Counted from the first letter of the stretch, positions 35,192-44,236 are shown. The stretch: DNA of 64,000 nucleotides from Streptomyces sp. NRRL F-2580 (GCF_000720115.1 NZ_JOIR01000018.1:167345-231344), one strand, 5' to 3'. A program made the numbers and translations. Notes: a model not told the origin generated them from the sequence alone.

Positions 35192-35284
35192 TCGTCCTCC
35201 TGGGGTGATCAAGCCGTTTCAGTCTGTCAGCTGGCGGGTCCACTGACCAGCGAGTTCACCTCGCCCCCAAGGGTAGCTTGGAGG

Positions 35285-35313
35285 GGTCATAAGATTTAAT
35301 TATGAGGTCATAA
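35285..35313. repeat. GGTCATAA direct repeat, 21-bp period
   Basis: GGTCATAA occurs at 35285-35292 and again at 35306-35313, two helical turns apart, in an AT-rich stretch before the ferredoxin reductase gene. It has the spacing of an activator site. No such factor is identified. Confidence 0.4.
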
Positions 35314-35327
35314 AGCGAGACCGGGTG

Positions 35328-35346
35328 CTGGGTTAGGCTTACCTTC
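35328..35346 (+). promoter_or_regulatory. Iron-box-like site
   Basis: CTGGGTTAGGCTTACCTTC shares 14 of 19 positions with the DmdR/IdeR iron box (TTAGGTTAGGCTNACCTAA), including the TTAGGCT-N-ACCT core. It lies 53 bp before the fprA start. Confidence 0.6.
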
Positions 35347-35398
35347 GTTTAGGGTTCCCCTTGATCCACCCTGCCGTCGCTCGAAGGGAACCCCTGCC

Positions 35399-36760
35399 AT
35401 GCCTCGCCCTCTGCGGGTAGCAATCGTCGGTGCCGGCCCCGCCGGAATCTATGCCGCCGACGCGCTGCTGAAGTCCGAGGCCGCCGTCGAGCCCGGTGTG
35501 TCCATCGACCTCTTCGAGCGGATGCCGGCGCCCTTCGGGCTGATCCGGTACGGCGTCGCCCCCGACCACCCGCGCATCAAGGGCATCATCACCGCCCTGC
35601 ACCAGGTGCTCGACAAGCCGCAGGTCCGCCTCTTCGGCAACGTCGACTACCCGAACGACATCAGCCTCGACGAGCTGCACTCCTTCTACGACGCCGTGAT
35701 CTTCTCCACCGGTGCCACCGCCGACCGCGCGCTCACCATCCCGGGCGTCGACCTCGACGGTTCCTACGGCGCCGCCGACTTCGTCTCCTGGTACGACGGC
35801 CACCCGGACGTCCCGCGCACCTGGCCGCTGGAGGCCGAGAAGGTCGCCGTGCTCGGTGTCGGCAACGTCGCCCTCGACGTCGCGCGGATCCTCGCGAAGA
35901 CGGCCGACGAGCTGCTGTCGACCGAGATCCCGGCGAACGTCTACGACGGCCTCAAGGCCAACAAGGCGCTCGAGGTGCACGTCTTCGGGCGTCGCGGTCC
36001 CGCGCAGGCCAAGTTCAGCCCGATGGAGCTCCGGGAGCTGGACCACTCGCCCAACATCGAGGTCATCGTCAACCCCGAGGACATCGACTACGACGAGGGC
36101 TCCATAGCCACCCGCCGCGCCAACAAGCAGGCCGACATGGTCGCCAAGACCCTGGAGAACTGGGCGATCCGCGACATCGGCGAGCGCCCGCACAAACTGT
36201 TCCTGCACTTCTTCGAGTCGCCCGTGGAGGTGCTCGGCGAGGACGGCCGCGTGGTCGGCCTGCGGACCGAGCGCACCGAGCTCGACGGCACCGGCAACGT
36301 CAAGGGCACCGGCCGGTTCACCGACTGGGACGTCCAGTCCGTCTACCGGGCCGTCGGCTACCTCTCCGACGAGCTGCCCAAGCTCCCCTGGGACGTCGAC
36401 TCCGGCACCGTCCCGGACGAGGGCGGCCGCGTGATCGAAGCCGGCGCCCACCTGCAGTCGACGTACGTCACCGGCTGGATCCGGCGCGGTCCCGTCGGCC
36501 TGATCGGCCACACCAAGGGCGACGCGAACGAGACCGTCGCGAACCTGCTCGCCGACCACGCGGAGGGCCGCCTGAGCGCGCCGGTCACGCCCGCGCCGGA
36601 GGCCGTCGAGGCCTTCCTCGCCGAGCGCAGCGTCCGCTTCACCACGTGGGAGGGCTGGCACCGGCTGGACGCGGCCGAGAAGGCCCTCGGCGAGCCCCAG
36701 GGCCGCGAGCGCGTGAAGATCGTCGAGCGCGAGGACATGCTCGACGCGAGCGGGGCGTAG
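35399..36760 (+). CDS. fprA: FprA-type ferredoxin/NADP reductase
   Basis: 453-aa flavoenzyme of the adrenodoxin-reductase family. The N-terminal FAD motif VAIVGAGPAGIYAADALL (about 7-24) leads to APFGLIRYGVAPDHPRIKG, then NADP motif VGNVALDVARILA and C-terminal GWIRRGPVGLIGHTKGDANETV. It passes electrons between NADPH and ferredoxin, for P450s or iron metabolism. ATG 35399 without a strong site, about 53 bp after a candidate iron box, so I expect iron-dependent repression. Confidence 0.92.
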   Translation: MPRPLRVAIVGAGPAGIYAADALLKSEAAVEPGVSIDLFERMPAPFGLIRYGVAPDHPRIKGIITALHQVLDKPQVRLFGNVDYPNDISLDELHSFYDAVIFSTGATADRALTIPGVDLDGSYGAADFVSWYDGHPDVPRTWPLEAEKVAVLGVGNVALDVARILAKTADELLSTEIPANVYDGLKANKALEVHVFGRRGPAQAKFSPMELRELDHSPNIEVIVNPEDIDYDEGSIATRRANKQADMVAKTLENWAIRDIGERPHKLFLHFFESPVEVLGEDGRVVGLRTERTELDGTGNVKGTGRFTDWDVQSVYRAVGYLSDELPKLPWDVDSGTVPDEGGRVIEAGAHLQSTYVTGWIRRGPVGLIGHTKGDANETVANLLADHAEGRLSAPVTPAPEAVEAFLAERSVRFTTWEGWHRLDAAEKALGEPQGRERVKIVEREDMLDASGA

Positions 36761-36890
36761 CGAGAGGGGGCCGGGACCCGGACGGGGTCCCGGCCCCACC
36801 GGCGGCCGTGGCCGCACGGCGCCGTCCGGGCAACGGGACAGGGCCGGCCGGGGCGGCGCCGGAGGGGCGGGCCGGGCGCCAGGGCGGTCG

Positions 36891-37409
36891 TCAGGAGCCC
36901 AGGGTCCGCTCCAGTACGCCCCGTACGAAGGCCGCCTGCCCCGCGTGCTGGAGGTCATCGGAGACCACGCTGACCAGGCGCACCCCGAGGGTGACCGGCG
37001 GGTCCCAGCGCTCGTCGACCACCCGGTCCAGATCTGCGGCGGCGAGCCCCCGGACATAGCGCGCGGTCCGCTCGTGCACCGCGTCGAAGTACCCCAGCAG
37101 CAGCTCGCCCGAGTCGACCCGGACGGTGTAGACGTCCCGCGGCGAGTGCCCGTACCCGGTCGCCCCGACGGGCAGCGGCAGCGCGAACCGGTCCGACCAC
37201 CCCTGCGAGTCCCACACCTGCTCGGTGCCGGCCGCGTCGGCGACGTGGTCGTCCTGGATGCGGGTCAGGTGCCAGACCAGCCAGGTGATCGAGTTCGCCG
37301 CCGGGTCCACGCGCGCGTTGAGCGTCTCCGCAGGGACCCCGTCCACGACCTCGTGCACGATCTCCCCGATGCGTCCGAACCCGTCGGCGATGACGTCCGT
37401 TGCCTTCAT
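36891..37409 (-). CDS. Mycothiol-dependent (DinB/DUF664-like) protein
   Basis: 172 aa. The helical bundle has conserved histidines: WHLTRIQDDH and the last SDDLQHAGQAAFVRG, the metal-binding pattern of DinB/mycothiol-transferase proteins (DUF664 family). It starts MKATDVIADGFGRIGEIVHEVVDG. Likely a thiol S-transferase using mycothiol; substrate unknown. This family includes the mycothiol maleylpyruvate isomerases, but this gene is 20 kb from the gentisate operon, and I do not assign it to that pathway. ATG 37409. Confidence 0.8.
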   Translation of the reverse strand: MKATDVIADGFGRIGEIVHEVVDGVPAETLNARVDPAANSITWLVWHLTRIQDDHVADAAGTEQVWDSQGWSDRFALPLPVGATGYGHSPRDVYTVRVDSGELLLGYFDAVHERTARYVRGLAAADLDRVVDERWDPPVTLGVRLVSVVSDDLQHAGQAAFVRGVLERTLGS

Positions 37410-37492
37410 GTACCCACCATGCAAGGCCCGGCGGTCCCCCCGCCGTGAACGACACGCGGCAGGGGGACCGCCGGGCCGGCGGAGGGGATGGG

Positions 37493-39043
37493 TCAGCGGG
37501 CGGCTTCGGCGACCTGCGGCTGCTCGTCGGCCTCGGCCTCCTTGGCTCCCTCGACCGTGTCGGACTTCGCGGTCTGCTCGGCCGCCCCGGTCTGCGCGGA
37601 CACCACCACGGTGCGGTGTCCGCCCCGCAGGCCGATCCAGCTGATCACCGCGACCAGCGCGAAGGCCACGGCCCCGATCCCGAAGGTGAGGGTGAAGCCG
37701 GACTCGGCGGGCAGCGGGGGCACGCCCACGGGCAGGTGCTCGATGGTCTTCGAGGCCAGAATCGTGGTGACGACGGCGCTGCCGATCGCACTGCCCGTGG
37801 AGCGGGAGATCGAGTTGATGCCGTTGGCGATGCCGCTCTGGTGGTGCGGGACGCTGGACATGATCACGGCGGGCATGGCCGCGTAGCCGAAGCTGACGGC
37901 CGCGCCGACGACCAGTCCGGCGCCGATCACCGAGATGCTGTGCTGGTGGTCCAGGACGAGCCACGCGAAGCCGGCCGCGCCGAGCGCGGCGGCCAGCCCC
38001 AGCGCCACGCGCGGACCGCGGTGGCGCACGATCTGGCCGCCCACGGGCGAGGCGAGCAGCGAGACGATGGCGCCGGGCAGCAGGAACTGCACGGAGGCGC
38101 GCAGGATCGACGCGTCGAAGCCGTAGCCGGTGAGCGCTTCGGGCATCTGGACGAGGTACGAGACGCCCAGGAAGTTCGCGAACATCCCGAAGCCGACGAG
38201 GACGCCCGCCAGGTTGGCCATGAGGACCGGGCGGTGGACGAACATTTTCATGTCGACGAGCGGCTCGCGGACCTTGCGCTCGACGAGCACCCAGACCGCG
38301 GTCATGACGGCGGCGCCGGCGAAGCTGCCCAGCGTACGGCCGGAGGTCCAGCCCCACTCGTGGCCCTGGGAGATCGGCAGCAGGAGCAGCAGCAGGGCGA
38401 GGCCGAGGGTCAGCGCGCCGAGGAAGTCGGTACGCCCGCCGGTCTTGTGGCGGGGCGCGGGCACCAGGAAGACGACCGCGAGCAGGGCGAGCAGGGCGAA
38501 GCCGGTCGCCATCCAGAAGGCGTTGCGGTAGTCCGCGTCCGACCCGGAGGTGAGCAGCCCGGTCGCGACGAGCGCGAGGCCGCTGCCGAACGCGAGCGTG
38601 CCGCTGACCAGCGCCATCGCTCCCGGCAGCTTCTGCGGACGGACCTCTTCGCGCAGGACCGAGAGGGCCAGCGGGAAGATCGCGGTGGCGGCACCCTGGA
38701 GCACCCGGCCGAGGATCAGCAGGGGCAGTGAGGACGCCAGCGCCGCGATGACGGAGCCGACCACCATGACGCCGAGCACGGCCACCAGGGTGGGCTTCTT
38801 GCCGTGCTGGTCGCCGAACCGGCCCAGGAGCGGGGTGAAGACGGCCGCCGACAGCAGGGTGGCAGTGGTCACCCAGCTCACGTTCGCGGTCGAGGTGCCG
38901 AGATCGTCGCGGATGAGTCCCAGGATCGGGACCGGCAGGGTCTGCATCATCGACACGACCATGGCGGCGAGGCTCAGGGCGAAGACGATGACCGTCTCGT
39001 TCCGGGGCCCGGAGGCCGGGGTGGCGGGGGAGGGGGTGCTCAT
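37493..39043 (-). CDS. DHA2-type MFS drug exporter
   Basis: 516-aa membrane protein with about 14 hydrophobic helices and the loop motif LLGRFGDQHGKKPTL; the half with GRVLQGAATAIFPLALSV is typical of EmrB/QacA-like drug:H+ antiporters. ATG 39043. It is divergent from the MarR gene at 39197, with two 13-bp operators in between, so I infer repression by MarR and release by the exported drug. The C-terminal tail is Glu/Gln/Ala-rich. Confidence 0.9.
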   Translation of the reverse strand: MSTPSPATPASGPRNETVIVFALSLAAMVVSMMQTLPVPILGLIRDDLGTSTANVSWVTTATLLSAAVFTPLLGRFGDQHGKKPTLVAVLGVMVVGSVIAALASSLPLLILGRVLQGAATAIFPLALSVLREEVRPQKLPGAMALVSGTLAFGSGLALVATGLLTSGSDADYRNAFWMATGFALLALLAVVFLVPAPRHKTGGRTDFLGALTLGLALLLLLLPISQGHEWGWTSGRTLGSFAGAAVMTAVWVLVERKVREPLVDMKMFVHRPVLMANLAGVLVGFGMFANFLGVSYLVQMPEALTGYGFDASILRASVQFLLPGAIVSLLASPVGGQIVRHRGPRVALGLAAALGAAGFAWLVLDHQHSISVIGAGLVVGAAVSFGYAAMPAVIMSSVPHHQSGIANGINSISRSTGSAIGSAVVTTILASKTIEHLPVGVPPLPAESGFTLTFGIGAVAFALVAVISWIGLRGGHRTVVVSAQTGAAEQTAKSDTVEGAKEAEADEQPQVAEAAR

Positions 39044-39098
39044 GGCTGGCGGGACCTTCTTCGTGTTTCGGAGCTGAAGAGCTTCGGAACGCAGATGT

Positions 39099-39174
39099 TT
39101 GACTTCATCAAGTAACTCGACTGACGGTAGACCTCGATAGTTAAGGTGGTCAAGTAAACAATTGATAATGTCAA
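39099..39174. promoter_or_regulatory. Two TTGA-N5-TCAA operators of MarR/MFS pair
   Basis: TTGACTTCATCAA (39099-39111) and TTGATAATGTCAA (39162-39174) are inverted repeats with the pattern TTGA-N5-TCAA. They lie beside the MFS start and the MarR start. They fit binding by the adjacent MarR dimer and autoregulation. Confidence 0.65.
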
Positions 39175-39196
39175 ACATCCTGAGTACGCTCCAGGT

Positions 39197-39637
39197 ATGA
39201 GCGACACCGCCACGCACACCCCCACCAAGCTCCAGCTGCTGGAACTGCTCGCGGCCATCGGCACCGCCCAATGGCGCGAGTTCGCGGCCGCCGCCGCCCA
39301 GCACGGCCTCACCTCCACCCAGGCGAGGGTCCTCGCCCAGCTCGACGGCCCCGTGCCCATGCGCGGCCTCGCCACCCTGCTGGTGTGCGACGCCTCGAAC
39401 GTGACCGGCATCGTCGACCGCCTGGAGGCCCGCGAGCTGGTGCGCCGGGAGCCGGACCCCGCCGACCGGCGCGTCAAGAACGTCGTCGCCACGGACGCGG
39501 GCCGCGAGGTCATCCGCCGGGTCCGCGAGGAGATGCAGGACATGCACGGCGCGCTCGACACCCTCGACGAGGCCGAGAGCGCGACGCTGTACGCCCTGCT
39601 GGGCCGCCTGCGCCCCTCGATGGAGAAGCGCGCCTGA
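39197..39637 (+). CDS. MarR-family repressor
   Basis: 146 aa winged helix: LTSTQARVLAQLDGPVPMRGLATLLVCDASNVTGIVDRLEARELVRREPDPADRRVKNV is the canonical DNA-binding part, with the DxRxxxV wing (DRRVKNV). ATG 39197 with CAGGT. Divergent from the DHA2 exporter and the only local candidate to bind the TTGA-N5-TCAA sites. Confidence 0.93.
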   Translation: MSDTATHTPTKLQLLELLAAIGTAQWREFAAAAAQHGLTSTQARVLAQLDGPVPMRGLATLLVCDASNVTGIVDRLEARELVRREPDPADRRVKNVVATDAGREVIRRVREEMQDMHGALDTLDEAESATLYALLGRLRPSMEKRA

Positions 39638-39709
39638 AACGCGTCGCCTGAAACGCGTTGCCTGAATCGCGTCGACGTCGTCGGCGTTCCCGAACTAGCC
39701 TCGACCTCC

Positions 39710-40081
39710 ATGAGCACCCTGCAGACGATCAATGACGTACCCGTCCTGATGTGCGCGGCCGAGGGCGAGGTCATCGCGGGCGAACGCGACGCCCTCGACT
39801 GCATCGGCGACGCCTCCTACCAGGGCGCGCAGTGGGTCGTCATCCCCGCCGAACGGTTCGACGACGGGTTCTTCCGGCTGAGGACCCGGGTCGCCGGGGA
39901 GATCATCCAGAAGTTCGCCCAGTACCGGGTCGGCATCGTCGTCCTCGGCGACATCTCCCGCCACACGGCATCGAGTTCGGCGCTGCGCGACTTCGTCCGC
40001 GAGTGCAACCGCGGGCGCCAGGCGTGGTTCCTCGCCGACGCCGGGGAACTGGCCGCTCGGCTGACCGGGCCGACCGCGTGA
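39710..40081 (+). CDS. DUF4180 protein
   Basis: 123 aa. Central motif VIPAERFDDGFFRLRTRVAGEIIQKFAQYRVGIVVLGDIS and the end SALRDFVRECNRGRQAWFLAD match the DUF4180 family. No function known; the alpha/beta pattern resembles STAS-like regulators. ATG 39710. Its TGA overlaps the next start in GTGA, so it is translated with the HutD gene. Confidence 0.8.
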   Translation: MSTLQTINDVPVLMCAAEGEVIAGERDALDCIGDASYQGAQWVVIPAERFDDGFFRLRTRVAGEIIQKFAQYRVGIVVLGDISRHTASSSALRDFVRECNRGRQAWFLADAGELAARLTGPTA

Positions 40082-40722
40082 GCGGCGGCGACGGGCTCCG
40101 CCTCCTGCGGGCGGCCGACCGCGGCGCGACCCCGTGGAAGAACGGCGGGGGAGTCACCCGCGAGATCGCCGCACGGCGCGAGGGCGCCGGCACCGGGGAC
40201 TTCGCCTGGCGGGTGAGCTTCGCGGAGGTCGCCGCCGACGGGCCCTTCTCCTCTTTCCCCGGGGTCGACCGCACCCTCACCCTGGCCGAGGGTGCGGGCA
40301 TGGACCTCGCGGTGGCCGGCGTCCGCCACCTCGTGGACGAGCGGTTCGCGCCGCGTGACTTCGCCGGGGACGAGCCGACGGACTGCCGGCTCCTCGACGG
40401 TCCGGTGGTCAACTTCAACGTGATGTACCGGCGGAGCGAGACCCGGGTGGAGACCGCCGTCGTACGGGGCGCGCTCGCGCTCGCCGTGCTGCCGGGGGAG
40501 ACCCTGCTGGCCGTGGCCCTCGACGGGCCGGCCGTGCTGCACCGGTCCGGTGACGCGGGCTCCGGCTCCGGCCCCGGGCCCGCGCCCGGCTGTCTCGCGG
40601 AGCTGGCTCCGTACGACGCCGCCCTGCTGACGGGCGGGCCCGACCTGATCCTGCGTACGGCCGGGCGCGCGGCGGTGGTCCGCTTCGGTCCCGCTCCGGT
40701 GGCGGACACCTTCAGCGGGTAG
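40078..40722 (+). CDS. HutD-family protein
   Basis: 214-aa bicupin of the HutD/Ves family: GATPWKNGGGVTREIA at the start, FAWRVSFAEVAADGPFSSFPGVDRTLTL, and NFNVMYRR. HutD is linked to histidine use and may bind formylglutamate-like compounds, but the role is unclear and no hut genes are in the window. GTG 40078 overlaps the preceding stop. It converges on the EamA gene with an 11-bp overlap. Confidence 0.85.
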   Translation: MSGGDGLRLLRAADRGATPWKNGGGVTREIAARREGAGTGDFAWRVSFAEVAADGPFSSFPGVDRTLTLAEGAGMDLAVAGVRHLVDERFAPRDFAGDEPTDCRLLDGPVVNFNVMYRRSETRVETAVVRGALALAVLPGETLLAVALDGPAVLHRSGDAGSGSGPGPAPGCLAELAPYDAALLTGGPDLILRTAGRAAVVRFGPAPVADTFSG

Positions 40723-41617
40723 TCCCCGGGGCCTCGGCCCGCGCCCGCCCCGGAGCTCCCGGCCGCGGGCGCGGCGCCGCCGGGCGTCCCAGCAACACCC
40801 CGGTCAGCGCGAGCGCCAGGCCGCAGACCTGCGGCGGGTCGAGGGACTCCCCGGAGACGGCCGTACCCAGCAGGACGCCCGTCACCGGATTGAGCAGGCC
40901 GAGCAGCCCGACGGCCCCGGCGGGCAGGTGCCGCAGCCCCGCGAACCAGGCGGCGAAGGCCACCGCGGTCGCCACCACGGTCACGTAGCCGAAGCCGGCC
41001 AGCGCGGGGCCGTCCAGGTGCGGCGGGGCCCCCTCCACGGTGACCGCGAGGGGGAGCAGGAGCAGCCCGCCGCCCAGCAGCTGCCAGGCCGTCGACGAGA
41101 GCACGTCCACCCCGGCGCCCCACCGCTTGGCCAGTACGTAGCCCAGCGAGGCCATCCCCATGGCGGCGCCCGAGGCGAGCACGCCGAGGAGGTCGAGGGG
41201 TGCGCCCGGGGTCAGCAGCATCAGGCAGACGCCGCCGACCCCGACAACCGCTCCGGCCAGGTGTCGCGGGCCCGGCCGTTCGGCCAGCAGTGCCCAGGCG
41301 AACAGCATCATCACCAGCGGCGCCGTCGCCATGACGGTCGAAGCCACGCTGGTCGGCAGCCGCTGCGCGGCCAGGTACACCAGCGCGAAGAAGCCGCCCA
41401 TGTTGAGGACGCCGAGCAGCGGCGCGCGCCACCACCAGCTGCCGCTGGGCAGCCGCCGGCCCGCCGCGAGCAGCAGCAGCCCGGCCGGCAGGGCCCGGAT
41501 GACACCCCCGTAGAGCGGGTGGCCGTCGGGCAGGAACGTGCGGGTGACGAAATAGGTCGTGCCCCATGCCACCGGGGCCATCGCCGTGACCAGTGACCAC
41601 CGCAGATTGTCTTCCAT
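40712..41617 (-). CDS. EamA-family exporter
   Basis: 301-aa membrane protein with ten helices in two EamA halves (VAWGTTYFVTRTFLPDGHPLYGGVIRALPAG; LGLLNPVTGVLLGTAVSGE). Such proteins export amino acids or metabolites. ATG 41617 overlaps one of two CTTCCATGGAAG operators, so binding of the divergent MarR protein would block both transcription and the start. The C-terminal tail is Arg/Pro-rich. Confidence 0.9.
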   Translation of the reverse strand: MEDNLRWSLVTAMAPVAWGTTYFVTRTFLPDGHPLYGGVIRALPAGLLLLAAGRRLPSGSWWWRAPLLGVLNMGGFFALVYLAAQRLPTSVASTVMATAPLVMMLFAWALLAERPGPRHLAGAVVGVGGVCLMLLTPGAPLDLLGVLASGAAMGMASLGYVLAKRWGAGVDVLSSTAWQLLGGGLLLLPLAVTVEGAPPHLDGPALAGFGYVTVVATAVAFAAWFAGLRHLPAGAVGLLGLLNPVTGVLLGTAVSGESLDPPQVCGLALALTGVLLGRPAAPRPRPGAPGRARAEAPGTTR

Positions 41618-41643
41618 GGAAGATACAATACCTTCCATGGAAG
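41611..41643. promoter_or_regulatory. Twin CTTCCATGGAAG operators, 21-bp apart
   Basis: The perfect 12-bp palindrome CTTCCATGGAAG occurs at 41611-41622 and 41632-41643, exactly 21 bp apart, filling the 45-bp gap between the divergent EamA and MarR genes. Two dimers would bind on the same DNA face. Confidence 0.75.
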
Positions 41644-41662
41644 CTAACGTTATGCTGTTCCC

Positions 41663-42178
41663 GTGAAACCCCAGTCCAAGGACCACGTGGCCCGCATCCA
41701 GGACGAGTGGGCCCGTGAACGGCCCGACGTCGACGTCAGTCCCCAGGGCGTGATCGGGCGGCTGCACCGGCTCGGCCTGCTCCTGACCGACCGCCTCGCC
41801 CTCGTCTACCGCAAGTACGGCCTCGGCGAGGGCGAGTTCGACGTCCTGGCCGCCCTGCGCCGGGCGGGGGAGCCGTTCGAGCGGGCCCCCGGAGAGCTCG
41901 CCGCGCACACCATGGTGACGACGGGTGCCATGAGCAAGCGGATCGACCGGCTCGAACGCGACGGGCTGGTCACCCGCCGCCGCTCGGCCGCCGACGGCCG
42001 GGGCCGGGTGGTCGCGCTCACGCCGGCCGGACGGGACCTGATCGACCAGGCCTTCGCCGAGCACATGCGCAACGAGCGGAGCCTCCTGGACGGCCTGGCG
42101 CCGCAGGAGGCCGCGCAGCTGGAGCAGCTCCTGACCACCTGGCTGGCGAAGGTCGAACCGCCACTGCCGGGGCCGTGA
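41663..42178 (+). CDS. MarR-family repressor
   Basis: 171 aa from GTG 41663. Winged-helix core: LGEGEFDVLAALRRAGEPFERAPGELAAHTMVTTGAMSKRIDRLERDGLVTRRRSAADGRGRVVALT. Likely repressor of the divergent EamA gene through the CTTCCATGGAAG sites, and of itself. The ligand is probably the transported compound. Confidence 0.92.
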   Translation: MKPQSKDHVARIQDEWARERPDVDVSPQGVIGRLHRLGLLLTDRLALVYRKYGLGEGEFDVLAALRRAGEPFERAPGELAAHTMVTTGAMSKRIDRLERDGLVTRRRSAADGRGRVVALTPAGRDLIDQAFAEHMRNERSLLDGLAPQEAAQLEQLLTTWLAKVEPPLPGP

Positions 42179-42205
42179 TCGCACCGCCGCCGGGGCCGTG
42201 ATCGC

Positions 42206-44020
42206 TCAGCGCGACCGCGGGCGCACGCCCAGCTTCACCCACTTCGCCGTGCTGGGCACGCCCTTCGCGTCGAGCAGGAAGAGCATGTAGTACCCGGGCG
42301 GGGCGTCGGCCGCGCTCGGCGGGGTCCGGAGCCCGATCGTGGAGCCCTGCACACCGGTGATCCGGAGGTCCAGGTGGCGCTGACTGGTGTTCACCGAGTG
42401 CGTGACGGTGGTCGGCGCCAGCAGCACGGCGCGCTTGACGTCCTTCGCCGTCGAGCTCGTGACCTGGAAGGCCGTGTCGTGGCCGAGCTCGCCCGCCGGC
42501 GCCCGGTCGAGCGCCGGGCGTGCGCCCCGGTGCAGGTAGGCGGGCTCGTACAGCTCGATGCTGCCGTCCATCCCGTCCTTGATGTCGGGGTCGTTGGCGA
42601 TCTGCTGGAGTTCGTCGCCGGTGACCATCATCCGCCCGTCCGGCAGGACCAGGGCGTTGGAGTGGTAGCCGCGGGGCAGCCGCTGGGCCGGCCCCAGCGT
42701 CCAGTGGCCGCGCGCGTCGCGCAGTTCGATCTGCCGGTACTTCAGATCGGCCTTCGGGTTGAAGGGTCCGTTGCCGTAGTTCCGGGTGTCCAGGGCGCCG
42801 TTCACCGTGAGCAGCGTGCCGTCCGGCAGGATCAGGGTGCCGTCCTGGGTGCGGCCGAAGGCCCTCGGCTCCTCGATGCTCCAGCGGCCGCCGGACAGCC
42901 GGTACGTGAGCGGATCGCGCGGGTCGCCGCCGAGCACCAGGACGGAGTCCGGGCCGCGGAAGCCGGCCGGCAGCGGCACGGCCGAACCGTAGCCCCGGAA
43001 GTCGGCGGGCCGCCGGGGCAGGTCGGTGCGCACGTCCTTGACCGGATCGAACAGCCACTGCTGGTCGGCGTCGCGGCCGAGTCCGTAGATCATCCCGTCC
43101 CGCAGTGAGAAGAGGTGCGGATAGTCGTTGCGGAAGGGGGCCGCGGAGCGGAGCCGCTCCGCGGGGACGCCCACCGGGATGTCGAACGGGCGCCAGGGGA
43201 CGGGGCGCCCCAGCGCGGGGAAGCGCTCCACGACCGGCGTGGGGGTGCCCGTGCCGCGCTCGGACTGCCCGGACATGATGATCTGCCGGCCGTCCGCCCC
43301 GGTCACGACGGAGGGGTACCAGCGGCCGACGGCCATGTCGCGGTTGCGGAACCAGGTCTCGGTCCACGGGTCGAACACGAAGGACAGCTTGGCGCCGCTG
43401 CCCCCCTTGCCGCCGACGTTGCCGCCGAAGACCCCGACCATGCCGTTGGGGAGGTAGGAGTGCCCGGCGCAGAAGAACGGCGCCCGGCGCGGGGCGTAGG
43501 TGCCGTCGGGCATCAGCACCACCGGCGGCGGCACGTTCTTGAAGGCCCGGACGCCGGTGCCCTTGGCGGGGTCCCAGAGGTAGGCCCGGCCGGCGTTCGT
43601 CCGCCCCACCGTGTTCGTCGGGCCGGTCTCCTTGGTGGGATCGGCCTCCACCCGCTCGAAGGAGAAGAGCAGCACCTTGCCCGTCGGCAGCTGGGCCACG
43701 TGGACACCGAAGTCGGGCGAGGGGAAGAACTCCGTGAAGCGGCCGAACCGCGCCGCGTCCAAACCGGCGTTGGCCCTGCGCTGGGACTCCTCCAGCGAGG
43801 CCAGGCTCGCCGTGCGCTTCGACTGCGGATAGCCCTGGGTGCCCTTGGCCGCCTGGCGCAGTCGGGCGTGCGCCCGGGCGTGCTCCTCGCCGAGCACGGC
43901 GGCCTCGTCGCCGGTGTGCCGGAGCGCGGCGAACACGGGTGCGTGTCCCGTCGCCGTGACGGCCAGGACGGTGGCGAGCGCCAGCGCCGCCCGGGTGGCG
44001 GACCGTCGTACGCGGGACAT
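42206..44020 (-). CDS. Secreted copper-radical oxidase (glyoxal/galactose-oxidase-like)
   Basis: 604 aa. Signal peptide 1-32 (VLAVTATGHAPVFA). The kelch-like barrel carries FFCAGHSYLPNG with Cys184 and RWYPSVV with Tyr235, as expected for the thioether Cys-Tyr pair of galactose-oxidase-like enzymes; LPRGYHSNALVLPDGRM and VTHSVNTSQRH supply the other copper ligands. The C-terminal domain is DUF1929-like. It resembles GlxA of streptomycetes, an extracellular oxidase acting with the cellulose-synthase-like CslA, but no cslA homologue is next to it. ATG 44020 with GGAGACC. Confidence 0.85.
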   Translation of the reverse strand: MSRVRRSATRAALALATVLAVTATGHAPVFAALRHTGDEAAVLGEEHARAHARLRQAAKGTQGYPQSKRTASLASLEESQRRANAGLDAARFGRFTEFFPSPDFGVHVAQLPTGKVLLFSFERVEADPTKETGPTNTVGRTNAGRAYLWDPAKGTGVRAFKNVPPPVVLMPDGTYAPRRAPFFCAGHSYLPNGMVGVFGGNVGGKGGSGAKLSFVFDPWTETWFRNRDMAVGRWYPSVVTGADGRQIIMSGQSERGTGTPTPVVERFPALGRPVPWRPFDIPVGVPAERLRSAAPFRNDYPHLFSLRDGMIYGLGRDADQQWLFDPVKDVRTDLPRRPADFRGYGSAVPLPAGFRGPDSVLVLGGDPRDPLTYRLSGGRWSIEEPRAFGRTQDGTLILPDGTLLTVNGALDTRNYGNGPFNPKADLKYRQIELRDARGHWTLGPAQRLPRGYHSNALVLPDGRMMVTGDELQQIANDPDIKDGMDGSIELYEPAYLHRGARPALDRAPAGELGHDTAFQVTSSTAKDVKRAVLLAPTTVTHSVNTSQRHLDLRITGVQGSTIGLRTPPSAADAPPGYYMLFLLDAKGVPSTAKWVKLGVRPRSR

Positions 44021-44236
44021 GGGTCTCCTCACCGCAGGGCCTGAAGGATCTCGCCGATATTAGGACAAGCGGGACTTGATGGCCGGTGCGACTCGGTGCT
44101 CCGCGCCACCTGCGGCCGTTCGGCAGACCGGTATGGGCTGATTGATCGTTTCTGCGGTGAATCGTTTCGGCCATCGAGGTGAGACCGCGTACCCGTCGGC
44201 CCTCCGACGCCGCCGCCGAGGGCTATCCATGACGGT

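Noticed and set aside
36891..37409. Assigning the mycothiol-family protein as maleylpyruvate isomerase of the gentisate pathway
   Set aside because: It is 20 kb away, in a different neighbourhood, and the family has many other functions.
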